Shown one piece after another: positions 1 through 12,582 of a stretch of 64,000 bases of DNA. Made by a program: the position numbers and the translations under genes. Source of the DNA: Berberis thunbergii (Eukaryota > Streptophyta > Magnoliopsida > Ranunculales > Berberidaceae); the NCBI GenBank assembly GCA_003290165.1, contig QNQO01000533.1:496001-560000 (forward strand), written 5' to 3'. Below the pieces are notes generated by a model. The model was not told the DNA's origin and searched no databases. It saw only the letters and a program-made list of their open reading frames with translations. How positions within the stretch are numbered: position 1 is the stretch's first letter; every line of letters starts with the position of its first letter.

Positions 1-773
1 CGTACGTGAATCCGTGTCCGACACGTATTTGTCGCGTGATTCGGGGGGTTTTCGGAGAGTCGGTGCATCCTTGGATTCCATTAACGATTGGATTTGTCCA
101 ACTACATTAAAATCCAACCTACTCAAAACAAGTGTTTAGCATCCCTAGTAGGCCAGTTTGGTTCGAGGGGGGAATACTCTGGTGGGATAAAGTTGTCCTC
201 CCTCAAATGACCCACAATATGCCAATTAAAGGGGGAGAAAAAAGGGTAAAACTTAATTTCAAGTGGCACTCAAACTTGGACTTTTCCCACAACAACAACA
301 ACAAAAAAAAAAAAAAAAAAAAAAATTTGAGTTAGATTTTTAATAAATTTGAGTTCATGTATTAGTTATAACTGATTTTGATTTTAATTATCGCTCCACT
401 CAATTAGTTTTATAAACACGTACTAATTCACAAATAACATTTTCAATGTTAATTAAGTAAAGACATGGTAACAGTAGTTTTAAATGTTATTAGTGATAAT
501 ATGTATGTGTTTTAAATGTCAAGTTAACCATTGCTATGTGTGTGAAGAACATCACATATTATTGTCCCAAATCATGATGTGAAAACAAAAAGAAAAAAAA
601 ACCATACAAGAAGAAGACACAATTCAAAGTTTTTTTTCCTTTCTACTATATAATTAAAAAGGTGATGAAAATATTTTAAGAAAAATTGCTTAAAAGTGAA
701 ATGCTTAATAAGCTCTACAAATCTAACATGTTATGTTTATAACGATTTTGCTTGTCCTAATTTGATGTAATTA
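1..773. other. AT-rich intergenic DNA, no gene seen
   Basis: No convincing coding region. The first 80 bases contain repeated CGTACGTG / GTGTCCGACACG-like words. About 300-325 is a CAACAACAACA tract running into a long A run. The short open frame over this stretch is only the poly-A/CAA tract read as codons. Confidence 0.5.
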
Positions 774-2090
774 AGATATTTGGTAATACTAGCAATAATA
801 GTATTTTACGCATACTAAGAATTTTAATAATAGTAGAATATTATTTCCTATTAGATATAGAGTTTGATTTAGAAGTAAGTTAATTATAAATACGAGCTTA
901 GGTTGCCCATTGTTACTCAGTTGATTGATGAAAATAAGTTCATATGTTTATCAGTTTAATTCATTTATTGTTTTATTTCATTTATTGTCTATTTCCTTAC
1001 TTTCAACACCACCTTCGTCAGCAGCATCGCAAGCGCCCATACCCAACACTGTCGATGACGGCGTAGATGTGGACCCGTCTTTCATCCACCGCCAAACCCA
1101 AAAAATTTATCCCTGTTGATGTCGATTGATGTGCCCCCTTCCAATCACACACTCACTCAAATGACCCGATCGATAACAAACCTTCTCAGTTGACCACTTT
1201 GTTTTGTTGACAACACCATTGTCGACCACTTCTTCTCCACCACAGTCACCCTCCATGTTTGATCGACTCCCACCTACTCAACCTCTCTTTTCCCCAATCT
1301 ATCAGCCCCCCAACCTCTTCTTCTCCCATCGAAATCCCTGCTCTATTTATCGTAGCTCCAATCTCCCCCCTCCCTAATTTTTTGTGTTTCAGTTTGTGAC
1401 GAAAAAGAAAGACAAAGTCTTGCTTTAGTCCCTCCTTAAGATTATACTTCTATCACTGCCCAAGATTTTTCACTTAACTCCCCGAGTCCCATTAGCTATT
1501 TGCCCCCACAAATCCAGTTTATACAATCACAAGCTCTTGTTTCAGATCAGGTTATTTACCAAAAGCAGACTGCACCCATGACACCGCAGGACTAGATCCA
1601 GTTTTAGACAATTTTGAAGTTCATTTCCAGAAATTAGCACACACAATTGAAGTTTTGAAATGGGTCTCCTTCGAGCCAGAGACTTCTCTAAGACTTTGTA
1701 TTTGGTGGCTTACTTTGGACTAAATGTTTGTGATCCCAACAATTATTTAATCAAGGGTTGAGATCATCTTCTGCTTGGACATTTATCATTATGTTGTTGC
1801 TTGTGCTTATATGACTTCTTAGGCATTAAGCTCAACTACAAGCTTCTTATGATATTTAGTAATATTAGCAATAGTAATATTTTAGGCATGTTAAGAGTTG
1901 TAGTATTATTAAGACATTGTTTCCTATTTAGAATGTAAGTTAGGTTAATTATAAATAAGGGTGTAGGTTGTCGGTCCATTGTTACTCAATTGATTGACGA
2001 AAATAAATTTATTTTGTTTATCAGTTTAATTTATTTATCATTTTATTTTGTTTATAATCTATTTTCTTACTTTCTATTATTTCAATTTCG
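774..2090 (+). mobile_element. Short two-LTR element (TRIM-like), putative
   Basis: Two diverged direct repeats face each other: about 774-1007 and about 1850-2090. Shared words in the same order include GATATTTxGTAATA, TTTCCTATT, TTAATTATAAATA, TTGTTACTCA, TTGATTGA, GAAAATAA, TTTATCAGTTTAAT and CTTACTTTC. The TATAAATA-like word in both fits an LTR promoter. The roughly 840 bases between them (C-rich, CCACC/CCTC words) contain no gag or pol frame. A small non-autonomous LTR element is the simplest reading. I could not fix exact termini or a target-site duplication. The 64-codon frame at 925-1119 straddles the repeat edge and is not taken as a gene. Confidence 0.5.
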
Positions 2091-2112
2091 TTTATTTACT
2101 ACTCTAAATCTA

Positions 2113-2807
2113 TCATAAGTGAACAAGGAAATCCGTGTCCAAATCTATCATAAGTGGAAAACTCCTCATTTTAAAATAAAAAGTGTTTTTTAAGTATTGT
2201 AAAACCACACACACACACAATGTCCCACACATGAGATTATATGATGCCACCTTAATGGCATGTGGTGGACATCCATAAGATTCCAAAAGGTTCCATACCA
2301 CTTCCCCTTGGATGTTCACCACATGCTACTGAAGAAATTGTATCCAAAGAAAGAATATCATAAATTTTAATCATGAAGTCCTTTTGGATGTAAAATGTTG
2401 TCTCATGAAAACCTTCCTGGAAAAACCCAGTGGGACAAAACCTCAACAAAGGGAAAAGTGTACAGCGTGCAAATTGTCAAAAATATTTGGTAAAATCATA
2501 TCCCTATTATGGAATGCTCCCCCTGATAATCACAACAAAGGGATGGGATTGTAATCTGTTTCAGTATATTACCATGCAACGATTTCATAAAGTGGCATTC
2601 AAACTCACGTCTCTTCTAGACTACATGAGTATACCATTTATGCAATGAACATTGTATTACCATCTTTGTTGCATCCTTGCTGCCTCGTTAAAATCTTGAC
2701 AAAAAAGCATAGTGAAAAAAATAATAATAAATAAATAAATAAAAGTACAATCATTACTTTTGCATATTTCAGGATGCTCTATGCGCATAATGTTGCCTCA
2801 CTAAAAC
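2113..2807 (-). mobile_element. Copia retrotransposon 3' tail (remnant)
   Basis: On the minus strand this reads like the 3' untranslated/LTR part of a plant Ty1/copia element: a TATCAGGGGGAGCATT purine stretch (about 2515-2530), then CGCTGTACACTTTTCCCTTT (about 2449-2468), then TTTGTCCCACTGGGTTTTTC (about 2420-2439). A closely similar tail lies at 14645-14830, on the far side of the gypsy insertion. The last bases, CACTAAAAC, match the junction sequence AAAACC at 14645, so the two pieces were once joined. Two tail copies may mean two elements or a duplicated tail. No protein frame survives here. Confidence 0.6.
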
Positions 2808-2853
2808 TGATGTAGTCGAATCTTGTTCTCATTAACTTTGACCTTGACCTACA

Positions 2854-5800
2854 TGATAAGCACCCAAAACATCGAATTTTACACTCCTAAATATACAATT
2901 GTTAAGTCCAATTATCCAATAAAAATATCTCATTACGTGTATTTTGTGCATTTTGTAGGAATTCAAACACAAATCTCAAATCATGCATAAAGTGACACAA
3001 TAAGGCTAAATTCAACAACTAGAATGCCCAATGGTTGTTCAAATGCATTTGTAGCACCCCGTAATTTTTGTACTTACTGAAAATATTTATATTTTTGTGT
3101 GATTGTCTTCATTAAGTTATGGGCATACGTATGAACTATTTGTTTGACCATGTGATGTGTAGTTTGTTTATTTAAGAATTAATTTCCTACTTACCTTCTT
3201 CTACCGAATCTCGGGACGAGATTCTTTTGAGTTGTATATATTGTAATACCCGCCTAATTAAATAAATATAAAAATTTTGTAAACCCTAATGTTGATGGGT
3301 TGTTACCCAATTGTATTTGGGCTTGGTTGTGGGCTTTTATTAAACTAGTAAGTAGGGTTTTTATTTTGTGAAATAGGGTGGGTGCATTCGAAAGTTCGGT
3401 GGGGGCGAATAGCCACCCACCATATAAAAGAAACAAAACCTTTTTTTTTCTTCTTCCTTTTCTTTTTCCTTCCTTCTCCTTTTTCCCTTCCTGTTTTGTT
3501 TCTTCACCAAAGGAGCAGGCAACGAGAGAGAGAGGAAGGAGCAGGCTGATGGAGAGATGAAGGTGGAACAGGTGGGAGGCGAGGTGTTGACTCGATGGTT
3601 CTGTGAGAGAATTCCCGCACAACAACTATTTGGTACTGCTGATTCGTGACAAACGAAAGTGAAGAAGAACAGGGTGTGAAGCTAGATCTCTGGTTGGCTG
3701 CGGGTGGTGCGTGAGTGAAGATGGCGTTCTTTCGGTCAATTTCGCTGAAGCTTCTCTCTTCTAATGTTATCGATTGCACAACTAGAGAGATTCAGATCGA
3801 ATTTTCAATTCTGAATTTCTAGGGTTTAGCTATTCATCTCAATCTGATTCTGGAAAAAAAAATTGTTAAGCTCGAAAGAGTCTGTTTTGAGTTCTGAAGC
3901 AGATTTATTGTTACCGGTTGGTTCTTCTTCTTTTTTTTTCGTTTCGTTGTCAGCAGATCCGGTGTTGTTTTGATTTCGAGGGTTTGAATTGAGAGAAGAG
4001 GAGGAGGACGGGATTAGGTTTTCTGAAGTCGTGGGATCGAAATTTCACTTTGAAGATGGAGATTTCAAGCGAAATGAAACTGCCTTTGATAAAACAGAAG
4101 GAGAAGAACATGGTGATAGGTCATTTTTTTCGGATTTGCAATCATTCTCTAAAGGATTCGGGCTTGCTCGCTGGGACGCTACGGCGTTGTTTTACCTTGT
4201 GAGTATTTTTCTCCACGGCTTATTGTTGGATGCATTTGTTGTTTTCGTGATTGCCTTGGATTGTTGGGTAGCAATTGTGGATACGAGGATGAACAGTAAG
4301 GAAATATGTATGGTAGTTGAAGTTCTCCAGGATTTGTAGTAGCAAGACTTGTGGTTGTCAGAAGGTTAATACTGCTGCAACAGCAGGGAGTAGCTTCACT
4401 CTCTTAGAGAAAATTCAATCGAAAATTTTATATAGGCTACATACTCTGTACCCGTGTTGAGGAAGACTGCGAATCGGGTCAACTGGGGTTTCCCTTATAT
4501 ACAGAGAGCAGTGGATCAAAGTTGGGAAATCAAAGGGCAGCAAAGGCGAGGTTACTAGATGGTTAACGCGCGTTGATTGAGTTTTGATTCTTGGATTAAA
4601 GGTGAGTTTTCTTCATTCCTTCTCTTTTACTGCGAGTTTTCTTATTCCCTGTATCTTGCAAATCCTTGTTTCTTGACTGAATTAGGTATTTTTAGGATTT
4701 GATGATGGGGTTTTTATTTTCATGGATGTGAGCTCTCCTTTACCCCTTTCAGTTTGTTTTATGAGATGGTTTTGATAGTTATGTGTTGTGTGTTTAATAT
4801 ACTTTGATTAAACCCTCATTTTTCTTTCTTCCTGATTTTGCCATTAACTTGGTAGATTAAGGTGAAGGGGTTTGATTACTTTAATTAATTGATTTGAGTG
4901 AATGAATGGATACCCATTGTAGTTCACATTGACTTTAGGCAATTGTCAAGGCATTCGGGGTTTTCTAGGTCATCAGTATCATTAGAAAAACATGTGATCG
5001 GGTAGGGTTTGTGTAAGACTAAGGAAACCCTAATGCAGGGATGTTAATTTAGTTACTTGTAGGAGGATTGTGTCCATGGATTTTTCTTGTTTTTGTATCA
5101 ATCCATATAGGATTAGTAGTTCACAATGAATGTGTTGGATCTGTTTCTTTGTGCATTTAGTTTCTTGAAATTTTAATGGATTCAATTAGTTAGGTGAGTT
5201 GCTTATGGTATTTGATGGATTTGGATTTTGATGTGCATTTCTGTTGTGGCATCTCTATAAACTTTACTGGAGTGTAGTAGTTTGGATTTTTCCCTATTTT
5301 GGACTTGCACAGAGAACCTCATTGTTATACAACTCTAACTTCCAGTTTTAACAAATTTCTCTTTGTTAAGTAGATAACTGAATGTAAATGGAACTGATAA
5401 ACCAATCATATCCATTAGGAGTATCTCACTACTTGGTGTGGGGACAGTGTAAAGAGGACCAAGGTCATACAGTAAATGGGTATGGGTATGGGTATGGATA
5501 TGTATGTTGACAGTGTATGTTCTATATTGATTGTCACTGTCTAATCAATAGATGTGGTCATGATAGGTGGTTTTCAAAAGAAAAGGTGGATTTCCATAAG
5601 GATAGTCAGGTATAGCCAGTAATGGAACTTGTTTTCTTGTCACGCGTATGTGACTATGTTAAAAGAATGTTTGTGCTTGCGACACACTTGTTTTTCATTC
5701 TTTTCTGAAGGAGATGGCAAAATAGATTTTGTCATGTTGTGAATATCACCTTGCTAATGTTTTATGTATATATGGTTCTTGTAAAGGGAATGTGATGTGA

Positions 5801-7573
5801 CGTTAATTGATTTGGAAAAATAATGACCCAAATAAAATACTTGGTAAATGTTCTTTTTCCACAACTCCAGAAAAAAAAATGTGAAAAGAAATGAAAATTT
5901 TGTATACAGACTTGCTTGTATACGTGTGATATTATTATGGGTATGCAGACTTGCTTGCATATCGGTGCACCGTTCCATGTGAGTTCGGTTGTACGTGTAG
6001 AATGCTTGTCAGTGATCGAACTTCGGGTGAGATGACATGACACTCGAGGTGGCACCCCACTTGGGTCATGTACGCTCCGAGTGGCTTCGATGGCAAGGGA
6101 GACACACTTGGGTGAGGTGTGTTCGGCACAGGAGGAGAGTGCGATTGTGGAAAAAGAAGCCAAGAATTAAAAAACAAAATAAATAATTAAATTAAACCAT
6201 TGAATTGAGCATGCCATGAAATTGTGTATAGATTATTTTAGCTTATACTAGGTTAGCCTTGAGGGAAGAAACTAACAGCTCATTCAACCATTGAATGAGA
6301 ACTACACGTCTTCCTAAAGGTAGAAAAATGTGTTTGTTTAATATTTCAATGGTAGTCTAATATGATTATGAATTGTATTGTTGTTGCATTTATGAAGGTT
6401 GATAACTCATAAATTTTATTTATTGGTAATAAATAATGCATATTTATTTATTAGGATGATAACACCATTGCCTCATTGAGGAACTACCTGATGGTGTGGT
6501 TATTAATTGTTTGGTTTATTTTAATATTATCATGTGCGTATTTATTGATTTTTGGGATGAAGATTTCTCACACCAGCTTTATTGCTGACCCGAGTGAGCT
6601 TTTGCTTCTTGGGTACATTCCTTTTGGAATGTAGCCGAGTAGTCTTTCAGGTTTAGAGATTTTGAGCTGCATTACTGGAGTTTCGCTAGTGACCTAGCTA
6701 TGCCAGTCTTCCCCGGGTTAGATTTTTTTTTTGTTTCAGATGTTTAGTTCATGCTGCTATTTGTTTCTGTTATTATTGAATTCTCACGTCCCGAGTTTTG
6801 GGGGAAATGGATAATTCTAAGTGGATTTTGGGATTTTCGTTTCCTTCGAAAATCGGGGCGTGACAGCATTCATAAGGATTAAAAATTTTCAATCCCAAGA
6901 CCCATGAAGTTAAGCCCACGAAGCATTAACAACTACGGATCTCGAGAAAATCAACATGAAGATTTGGATGTCTATATGGCCTACTTTATCATAAAAAAAA
7001 TCTCTACAAGACATGTTTCCTTCTTCAACTCCAACACCATTCCTTGTTTCACTCAACCATGTTTCATTGTTTCATTCAACCATGTTTCCTTATTTAACTC
7101 AAACCATGTTTCCTTGTTTCACTCAACCATGTTTCCTTATTTCATTCAAACCTTTTTTTACCAATAAAAACCCATACATGGAGTTCATAGAGGATTGCTT
7201 TTTATAGAGAGTTTTTTAGTTGTAGTTCTTGGCATTATATTTTTGCTTGGTAGAGAAGTGAATGTACTACATTTTAATTTCATTGAAGAAGTAAGTTTTA
7301 TCTTTGTTTATCTTTTTCAAGTGTTTCTCTTTTTCATTTAACTTTTAGTTTATTTTCACCATTCATTATTTTACTCTTCTTTTTATTCTTTAAATTAAAA
7401 ATCAGATTTGTCTTCTAATCCACGCGAAGTAGTCGATAACCCCTACTTCCACTATGCATTGTTGAAATGTATTGCAGCTTGAAGGAAAATAAATAAATAA
7501 AAACAATAGTTATTTCTTTGATTGATATAAAAAATCATGCAATGACATTAATGTCGATTTTTGGCATCAATCA
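2854..7573 (+). mobile_element. Solo LTR interrupted by a second LTR element
   Basis: A 5-bp target-site duplication CTACA flanks it (2849-2853 and 7574-7578). Its ends form a weak inverted repeat typical of gypsy LTRs: TGATAAGCACCCAAAACATC at the left and CGATTTTTGGCATCAATCA at the right. With the inner insertion removed, about 900 bp remain, with no gag or pol, as expected of a solo LTR left by recombination between the two LTRs of a full element. The interval 6871-7573 includes repeated CATGTTTCCTT / CTCAACCATGTTT words at about 7010-7160. The two overlapping open frames there come from this simple repeat and are not genes. Confidence 0.75.
3050..6865 (+). mobile_element. Tekay-like gypsy LTR remnant with TSD GCATT
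   Basis: A 5-bp target-site duplication GCATT flanks it (3045-3049 and 6866-6870). The left end TGTAGCACCCCG and right end GGGGCGTGACA are typical LTR termini of chromovirus-type gypsy elements. At 3207-3230 the words ATCTCGGGACGAGATTCTTTT resemble the end of such an element's pol, followed by a second LTR-like start TGTAATACCCGCC at 3242. The piece therefore looks like a truncated 5' end fused to the pol end plus a long 3' LTR (3242-6865, about 3.6 kb). A CATATAAAAG box at about 3420 could be the LTR promoter. Open frames inside (for example 3989-4339, 5762-6163) match nothing I recognise and are probably chance frames. Confidence 0.65.
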
Positions 7574-8486
7574 CTACACAGATAACACACACGAGCCAAG
7601 GACCACCGTTGTGCTGGTCGATGACACTCTGATGCTAAAGTCAGGCAAGGCTTGATAAAAGCTTAAAGCTGTAAATTGAGTTATGTACCGTACATTTGTT
7701 CATCAACCATGTGTCTTATTTATAATGTGAGAGTCTTTGTTCGACTAGGCCTTTGGTGACATAGTTTAGGGAAAGAGATCTTGCTAGAGATCATTTCCTA
7801 GTTGGGAGTTGTCCATGAATGAGAGTTTCCCTACACGACTTGTGCTCCTAGATATGCGGGAGATTTTTCTCTTTTTGGTATTGTCCATGCAAGGAAGTTT
7901 TCATGCACGACTTATATTCTGGTATTTGTTTCCCAGTCGGAACCAATGTATTATTGGTATGCCAGTCTTAGGTCGATCACCCAAATACTTGTCTGATTAG
8001 GCCTTACGGGTATCAACCTTGACCATGTGATGTGTGAGCTTAGTAAGGCGCTACAATTTGGATCCAACCTTTTGGATTGTTCCAATATGGGCTTTATATT
8101 GATTAGGCTTTACCAGATTGGGTGGGAAATTAGGCTTGTTATGCTCTGCTAACGAGATCATCATGACACGCATATGGCGCATATTAAATGACGGTTTGGT
8201 ATAATCAGCTACTTCCCCCAAGTTGGTGGGCAGCTCATAAGTCCATCAAGTCATATCATAGAGGACCAGAGCGGGCATGATGTGTTTGAGTTTGAACCGT
8301 CTCCTTGAGTGATGCACTTTATTAATTGGGCATACGCCTGCTAAAAAAGGGTGGGAATTACATTTTATATATAGATTCCCTTATTTACAAAGTTTATTTT
8401 CTTTACTCTTCGATCTTAGAGACTATGTTTTGTCATTTCGCTTTCCGTGTTTTTGACTTTGCGTAACTTCCGTGATTGAAAGTTTA

Positions 8487-10851
8487 TATGTTATTCCATG
8501 ACGGGCCAAAATCAGTTTTCTGATGAATTGTATGCTAAAGGCCGTAAGTTCTTCGAGGAGAAGTCAATCTTTGAGTCGAATCTATAAGGCCTTTGTGAGA
8601 CATATGGGATCCCTGATGATCTGGTGCTCTAAACATTGGTCACTGGTCAGACGTTGTTGTCTTCTCTATAAAGAAATTTGGAGCTTCCTGGCATACCTCG
8701 ACATTGCGCCTACTCAGCTGGCGCCGAACAGGTATAGGACGGTAATCGCCATTCTAATTAGGGCGAAAGACGTTGGTGTCCGAGTGTCTTCGGTGATACA
8801 ACTGTTCACACGTTGTGTGTGTGTTGACGTTGCTAGACTACTTTGGAAATCTGCCTGATGACTTCAAATTCTGACAGAAATATTGTTTCATGGATTCTAT
8901 GGACTCAAAGTATTTTGAGCTTGTTAGTAGTCCGATTGAGCAGAAGTTCAAGCAACTTAGTAAGTTTAATTTCGTTCTCAATTTTGTCAGTGTTAATTGC
9001 ATATTGAATTGTTATTCGTGCTTTCTGTAGGGAGATTTTCAACTATGCCCATTTCTTATCAGGGTGAAGCAGCTATGGATAAATTTCATGACATGCCTCG
9101 AATGCGGGTAGAAGATGTCGTTCAGTCTTCAAATATCAAGCGCAACAGACTGTGGGCTCATTAGCATGAGGTTCCCACTCTTTTTAGAGTTTCAAAGCCG
9201 ATGTCTGAAGGTGAAACCTCTTCAAAGAAGAGAAAGCTCCCGAAGGTTAAGATTCCAAGCGCGTCAAGAAGGGTGGAGTTGAATGAAGTGCCTTATTCTT
9301 CTGTGCACTCAAAGAAGCTTCTTGCTGTGACTAAGCCCGCTCTTGAGCGTTCAGCCCCTTCAGAGAGGGGACGCAAAGCTGTGGGGCAAGTTTTCGACTA
9401 GTCTACTTGGGCAGAAGCTGTTGTGTCCGAGGGGCACGATGCTCGGGCACATGCCCATATTTCCCTTCCCGACTTGGAGAACGAGAATCTACAAATGGTG
9501 AGGGTTGAAGATGTAATGAAGTTGAGCTGCGAGCTGGCGAAGATATGAACAACCTGTTGTTGCAGGCGGGTATGGCAGTTTCGTCCGATGTAGGTCTAAC
9601 TCGTCCTTTTTCGTTGAATGACTTTGAGTATAACTCTTATTTGGACCGCAAGTCTTCCCGACTTGTTGAATAGTCGTCTAGCTATCGTCCTAATGACGAG
9701 AAGTTTCATCTTGTCGCCCGTATTTTCCTCGTCCCGATCTCGATGTCACATTGAGGTGACAACTGTCTGAAAGATAACTCACTTCCTTTTTCCCTGTTTA
9801 TTGTTTCTGAGTTGGCTTTTGAAAGAGAGCTGATTGTTGTGAGCAAGAGGAAAAAAGTGGATGAGGACCCTGATGCGGTGAAGACAGCAAAGAGCGGTGC
9901 TGGAGTAATTTTGATCCCACAAGACCTCCATCCAGATGCGCAAATTAGCCTATTTTCTCCGGCCAAAAGTTTGATATTTCTTATGCCTCCAAGAAGCATA
10001 TCAGCAAATGGAATGACTGGCTAGCAAATTGTGCTCTGATGCCAACGGGTTATATGCGGAGAGCGTATGGACAAGGGGCATAAGTATCTTAAGTTAGAAA
10101 TGTCATATTTGAACCAAGCTGTGGTCGCTGGGATGGAGGTTGAAGCTACTCATGAGAGAGTGTATACCATGGAACGAGTCTTTGCGAATTAGCAAAAGTC
10201 GCACTCCGATGTTCTCCGTGAAATTGAATCATTGAAGGAGAAACTTAAGAAATAGAGGCCTACCCAATCGATCGTTGATTCAGAGGTCTGGCAAACAAGA
10301 TCAGAGGCTTGGAGGATTCACTTGGAAACACGTGAGTCCGATTTTGTAGAAGTAGTGTTCGCAAAGGATAGGTTCAAGGAAGAACTAAACATTTTCCATC
10401 GTACTTACAATTTGCTTAGGAGACTGAAGCCTAGGCGCAAGCTGAGATGCAAGCTCTAAATAAGGAGATGGCCAAGAAGGAGTCTGAATGGACTGTCCGA
10501 TGTCAGTAGCTAGAGGCCAATGTTGACTTTAATGCCAAAAGTGTGAGGACAGCAAGAGAACAACTCCTTCTGGCGTAGAATGAACTAAGTGTTGTCAAGG
10601 ACAACCTAAGTGTCAAGTAGTTTAAAATTGAAATGCTGTCAGACAAGTTGGAACAGCTGGAGCGAGAGATTGCTGAGTCAAAAGTGCACGAGGAGAAGCT
10701 TCTAGATACCCAAGGTACATTCGAGTTCAGCAGAGTTGTGCATGGAAGACTTGAGCTGTTGCAGTTGATGAAGGAGGAGCATCCTGATTGGGATCTCTCC
10801 TACTACAAAGAAGTGTCTTTTGCAGAGTTTGGAGAAGCCTCCAATCAATAA
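8487..10851 (+). pseudogene. Antisense ORF of gypsy-1, PF04195-like, decayed
   Basis: This reads opposite to the element's gag. In the family called putative gypsy-type transposon (PF04195) the N-terminal part has recognisable motifs, and here I can read YGIPDDLVL, FLAYLDIAPTQLAPN, YRTVIAILIRAKDVGV and NSDRN...CFMDSMDSKYFELV, scattered over different frames. Several stops and frameshifts break it (for example after 8560 and 8610). An intron with GTAAGT...TGTAG borders lies at about 8960-9030. The middle part has a basic patch SSKKRKLPKVKIP, then GAGVILIPQDLHPDAQISLF at about 9895-9950. The C-terminal half is a coiled-coil-like stretch ending near MKEEHPDWDLSYYKEVSF at about 10770-10825. The gypsy-2 copy at 42186-43760 shows the same motifs. 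Function is unknown; extra antisense ORFs are known in Tat-lineage elements. Confidence 0.65.
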
Positions 10852-11421
10852 GAAAAAGTGGGTGATCAAGATCAGAGTGACTGAGCGGTGCCGCGTGTTG
10901 ATGCACTCCCTGGTTCTTCTCATGCCAAGTCAAGCTCCATTGTATCTGAACCTCCTCTTGACATGGAACGAACTTTGTAATTTTGGCTTTTCAATGAGAG
11001 ATAATATATTGAGTAGCATTCTGTTAGTGTATTCTTTGATTTTTCCTATTGGATTTTTTTATGCTTTGTCTTATTGTGATATTAACTTTTAGACAAGAGG
11101 TTTTGCAAAGTCAAGAAGTCGTACGATTGATCTGCTAATGAGAATTTCGACTGCTTATGTTTCGACAGTTCAAGCAATCATGGTATCTACTATTTAGAGA
11201 TTGAAGAGTTGTATCAGTCAAGTCTTGTAAGTTGGCTAAACTCCATGCGAAGGGATAAGCTGGGCTAGTAATAGTGTATTCGGACTAGGCCTTTACCCGT
11301 ATTTGAGATCCACCGTTGTAATCCGCCATTTGCGGGCTAGGTTGTAGATCAGATCAACAGTTGTCGTTGTTTATGTAAGCGAATTGATCAGGCCGTGGTC
11401 ATGCGTGTGAGTTGCTATAAG

Positions 11422-12291
11422 TAGGGGTGGGAAAAATTGATTTGGTTCGGTTTTAGGCCCAAACCGTTTTCAAACCGATTTCATTCGGTTGACCAAACCT
11501 ACATCGAAACTGAATTTTTAAAGTGTAAATCGAGGAAATCGGATGGGCCAAATTTCGGATTGGTCCGGTTGGGCCGAAATAACAAACACATTTACAGCTT
11601 CACCAAAATTGGATTTTAAGATGCAAATCCAAATCAAATCAAGAAAAGCGAAGCAAAGAAGAAAAAGATATCAAAGACAAGACCTAGAAGAAGAAGATGA
11701 GTTGTTGCAGCAAAGAAGATGAGTTGTTGAACGAAGTTTGGCTCAATCAAAGAAGAAATTAAACAAGGGAATTATTAGAAAAACATACCAGTAAGACGAC
11801 TTGGAAGCGAATCGAAGATAGGTAAGAACCCTAGAAATAAACGTTCGTTTCCTTCAACCCTAAAACTGTTGAGATTTTGACCCTCAAAAACTTTGAGGTT
11901 TGAGAGTGATTCGAAGGGGCTTTAGTGAGGGTTTCAAAGGACGGATTCAGTGGGGGCTTCGATGAGTGATTGCCAGAGGAGGAGGCGTTTCAATTTCATT
12001 GTGCAGAGGAGGAAGAGGTTTTATTGTTTGAGACTTTGAGCGAATGAGAAACTGAGAAAGGGTAAGGGTTAGGGTCGTATTGTGTTTGTTTATATATATA
12101 AAATTAATTGGTCAGTTAGGTTTTTAATCGATCGGTATAGAGTCGTAGACCGACTCTGAACCGTTTATAACCGGTTTTGGTTCAATTTTAATGATTCCCT
12201 TTTCACTCATTTTTTTGTTCAGTTACCGAACCGTAACTGAAAACTGATTCGGTCGGTTAATCGAAATTAAATCAGTTTATTCCCACCCCTA
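11422..12291. mobile_element. hAT-type non-autonomous element
   Basis: Terminal inverted repeat TAGGGGTGGGAAAAATTGAT at the left, matched at the right by the reverse complement ending CCCACCCCTA. An 8-bp target-site duplication with one change flanks it (GCTATAAG 11414-11421, GCTGTAAG 12292-12299). Subterminal regions are full of GGTTCGGTT / AACCG words in both orientations. It is 870 bp long with no transposase; the open frame at 11437-11619 is subterminal repeat. It splits the non-coding interior of gypsy-1. A second element with the same ten-base terminus lies at 22204-23058. Confidence 0.85.
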
Positions 12292-12582
12292 GCTGTAAGC
12301 GATCGGTCAGTGGTCCTTGCGAGTCATCCAAGTTAAGCTTCCTGAGCTTTGAGTGGTCTTTCAAATCGTTTCTGCTCGCTTGTAGCGGCCTAGGTTGTAA
12401 GAGGAACCATAAGTTATTGTTGTCAGTCAGGGCTGACTAAACTTTGGTTGGGTTCGGCGATCATTTTATTTCTCTCCTGAGACTTTTGCAGTCCTCAGTA
12501 TCATGGCCGCCCTCCTTGTAAAATGAACAATATTTGTTGTTATCGTGCTGGGATGGGTCTCCTCGCTGTTTGGCGGGCCATT

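Larger units (their letters stand above)
2808..8207 (-). repeat. 3' LTR of gypsy-1, split by a nested LTR
   Basis: The LTR is in two pieces, 2808-2853 and 7579-8207, interrupted by the solo LTR 2854-7573. Removing the insert and one CTACA copy restores a sequence collinear with the 5' LTR at 14033-14644. Shared words include GATGACACTC, ATGCTAAAGTC, GTTCATCAACCATGTGTCTT, TAGAGATCATTTCCTAGTTG, GTCGGAACCAATGT and GATTAGGCCTTACG. The restored left copy is about 675 bp against 612 bp; the difference is one block of about 62 bp near 8050-8112 that the other LTR lacks. The copies are clearly diverged, so the insertion is old. Confidence 0.85.

Noticed and set aside
925..1119. 64-codon frame with a signal-peptide-like start
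   Set aside because: Starts in an LTR-like repeat and has no homologue I know; the hydrophobic start is AT-rich chance coding.
7013..7207. Overlapping frames with MFPSSTPT / HVSLFHSTMFPY repeats
   Set aside because: Simple repeat of CATGTTTCCTT words inside a solo LTR.
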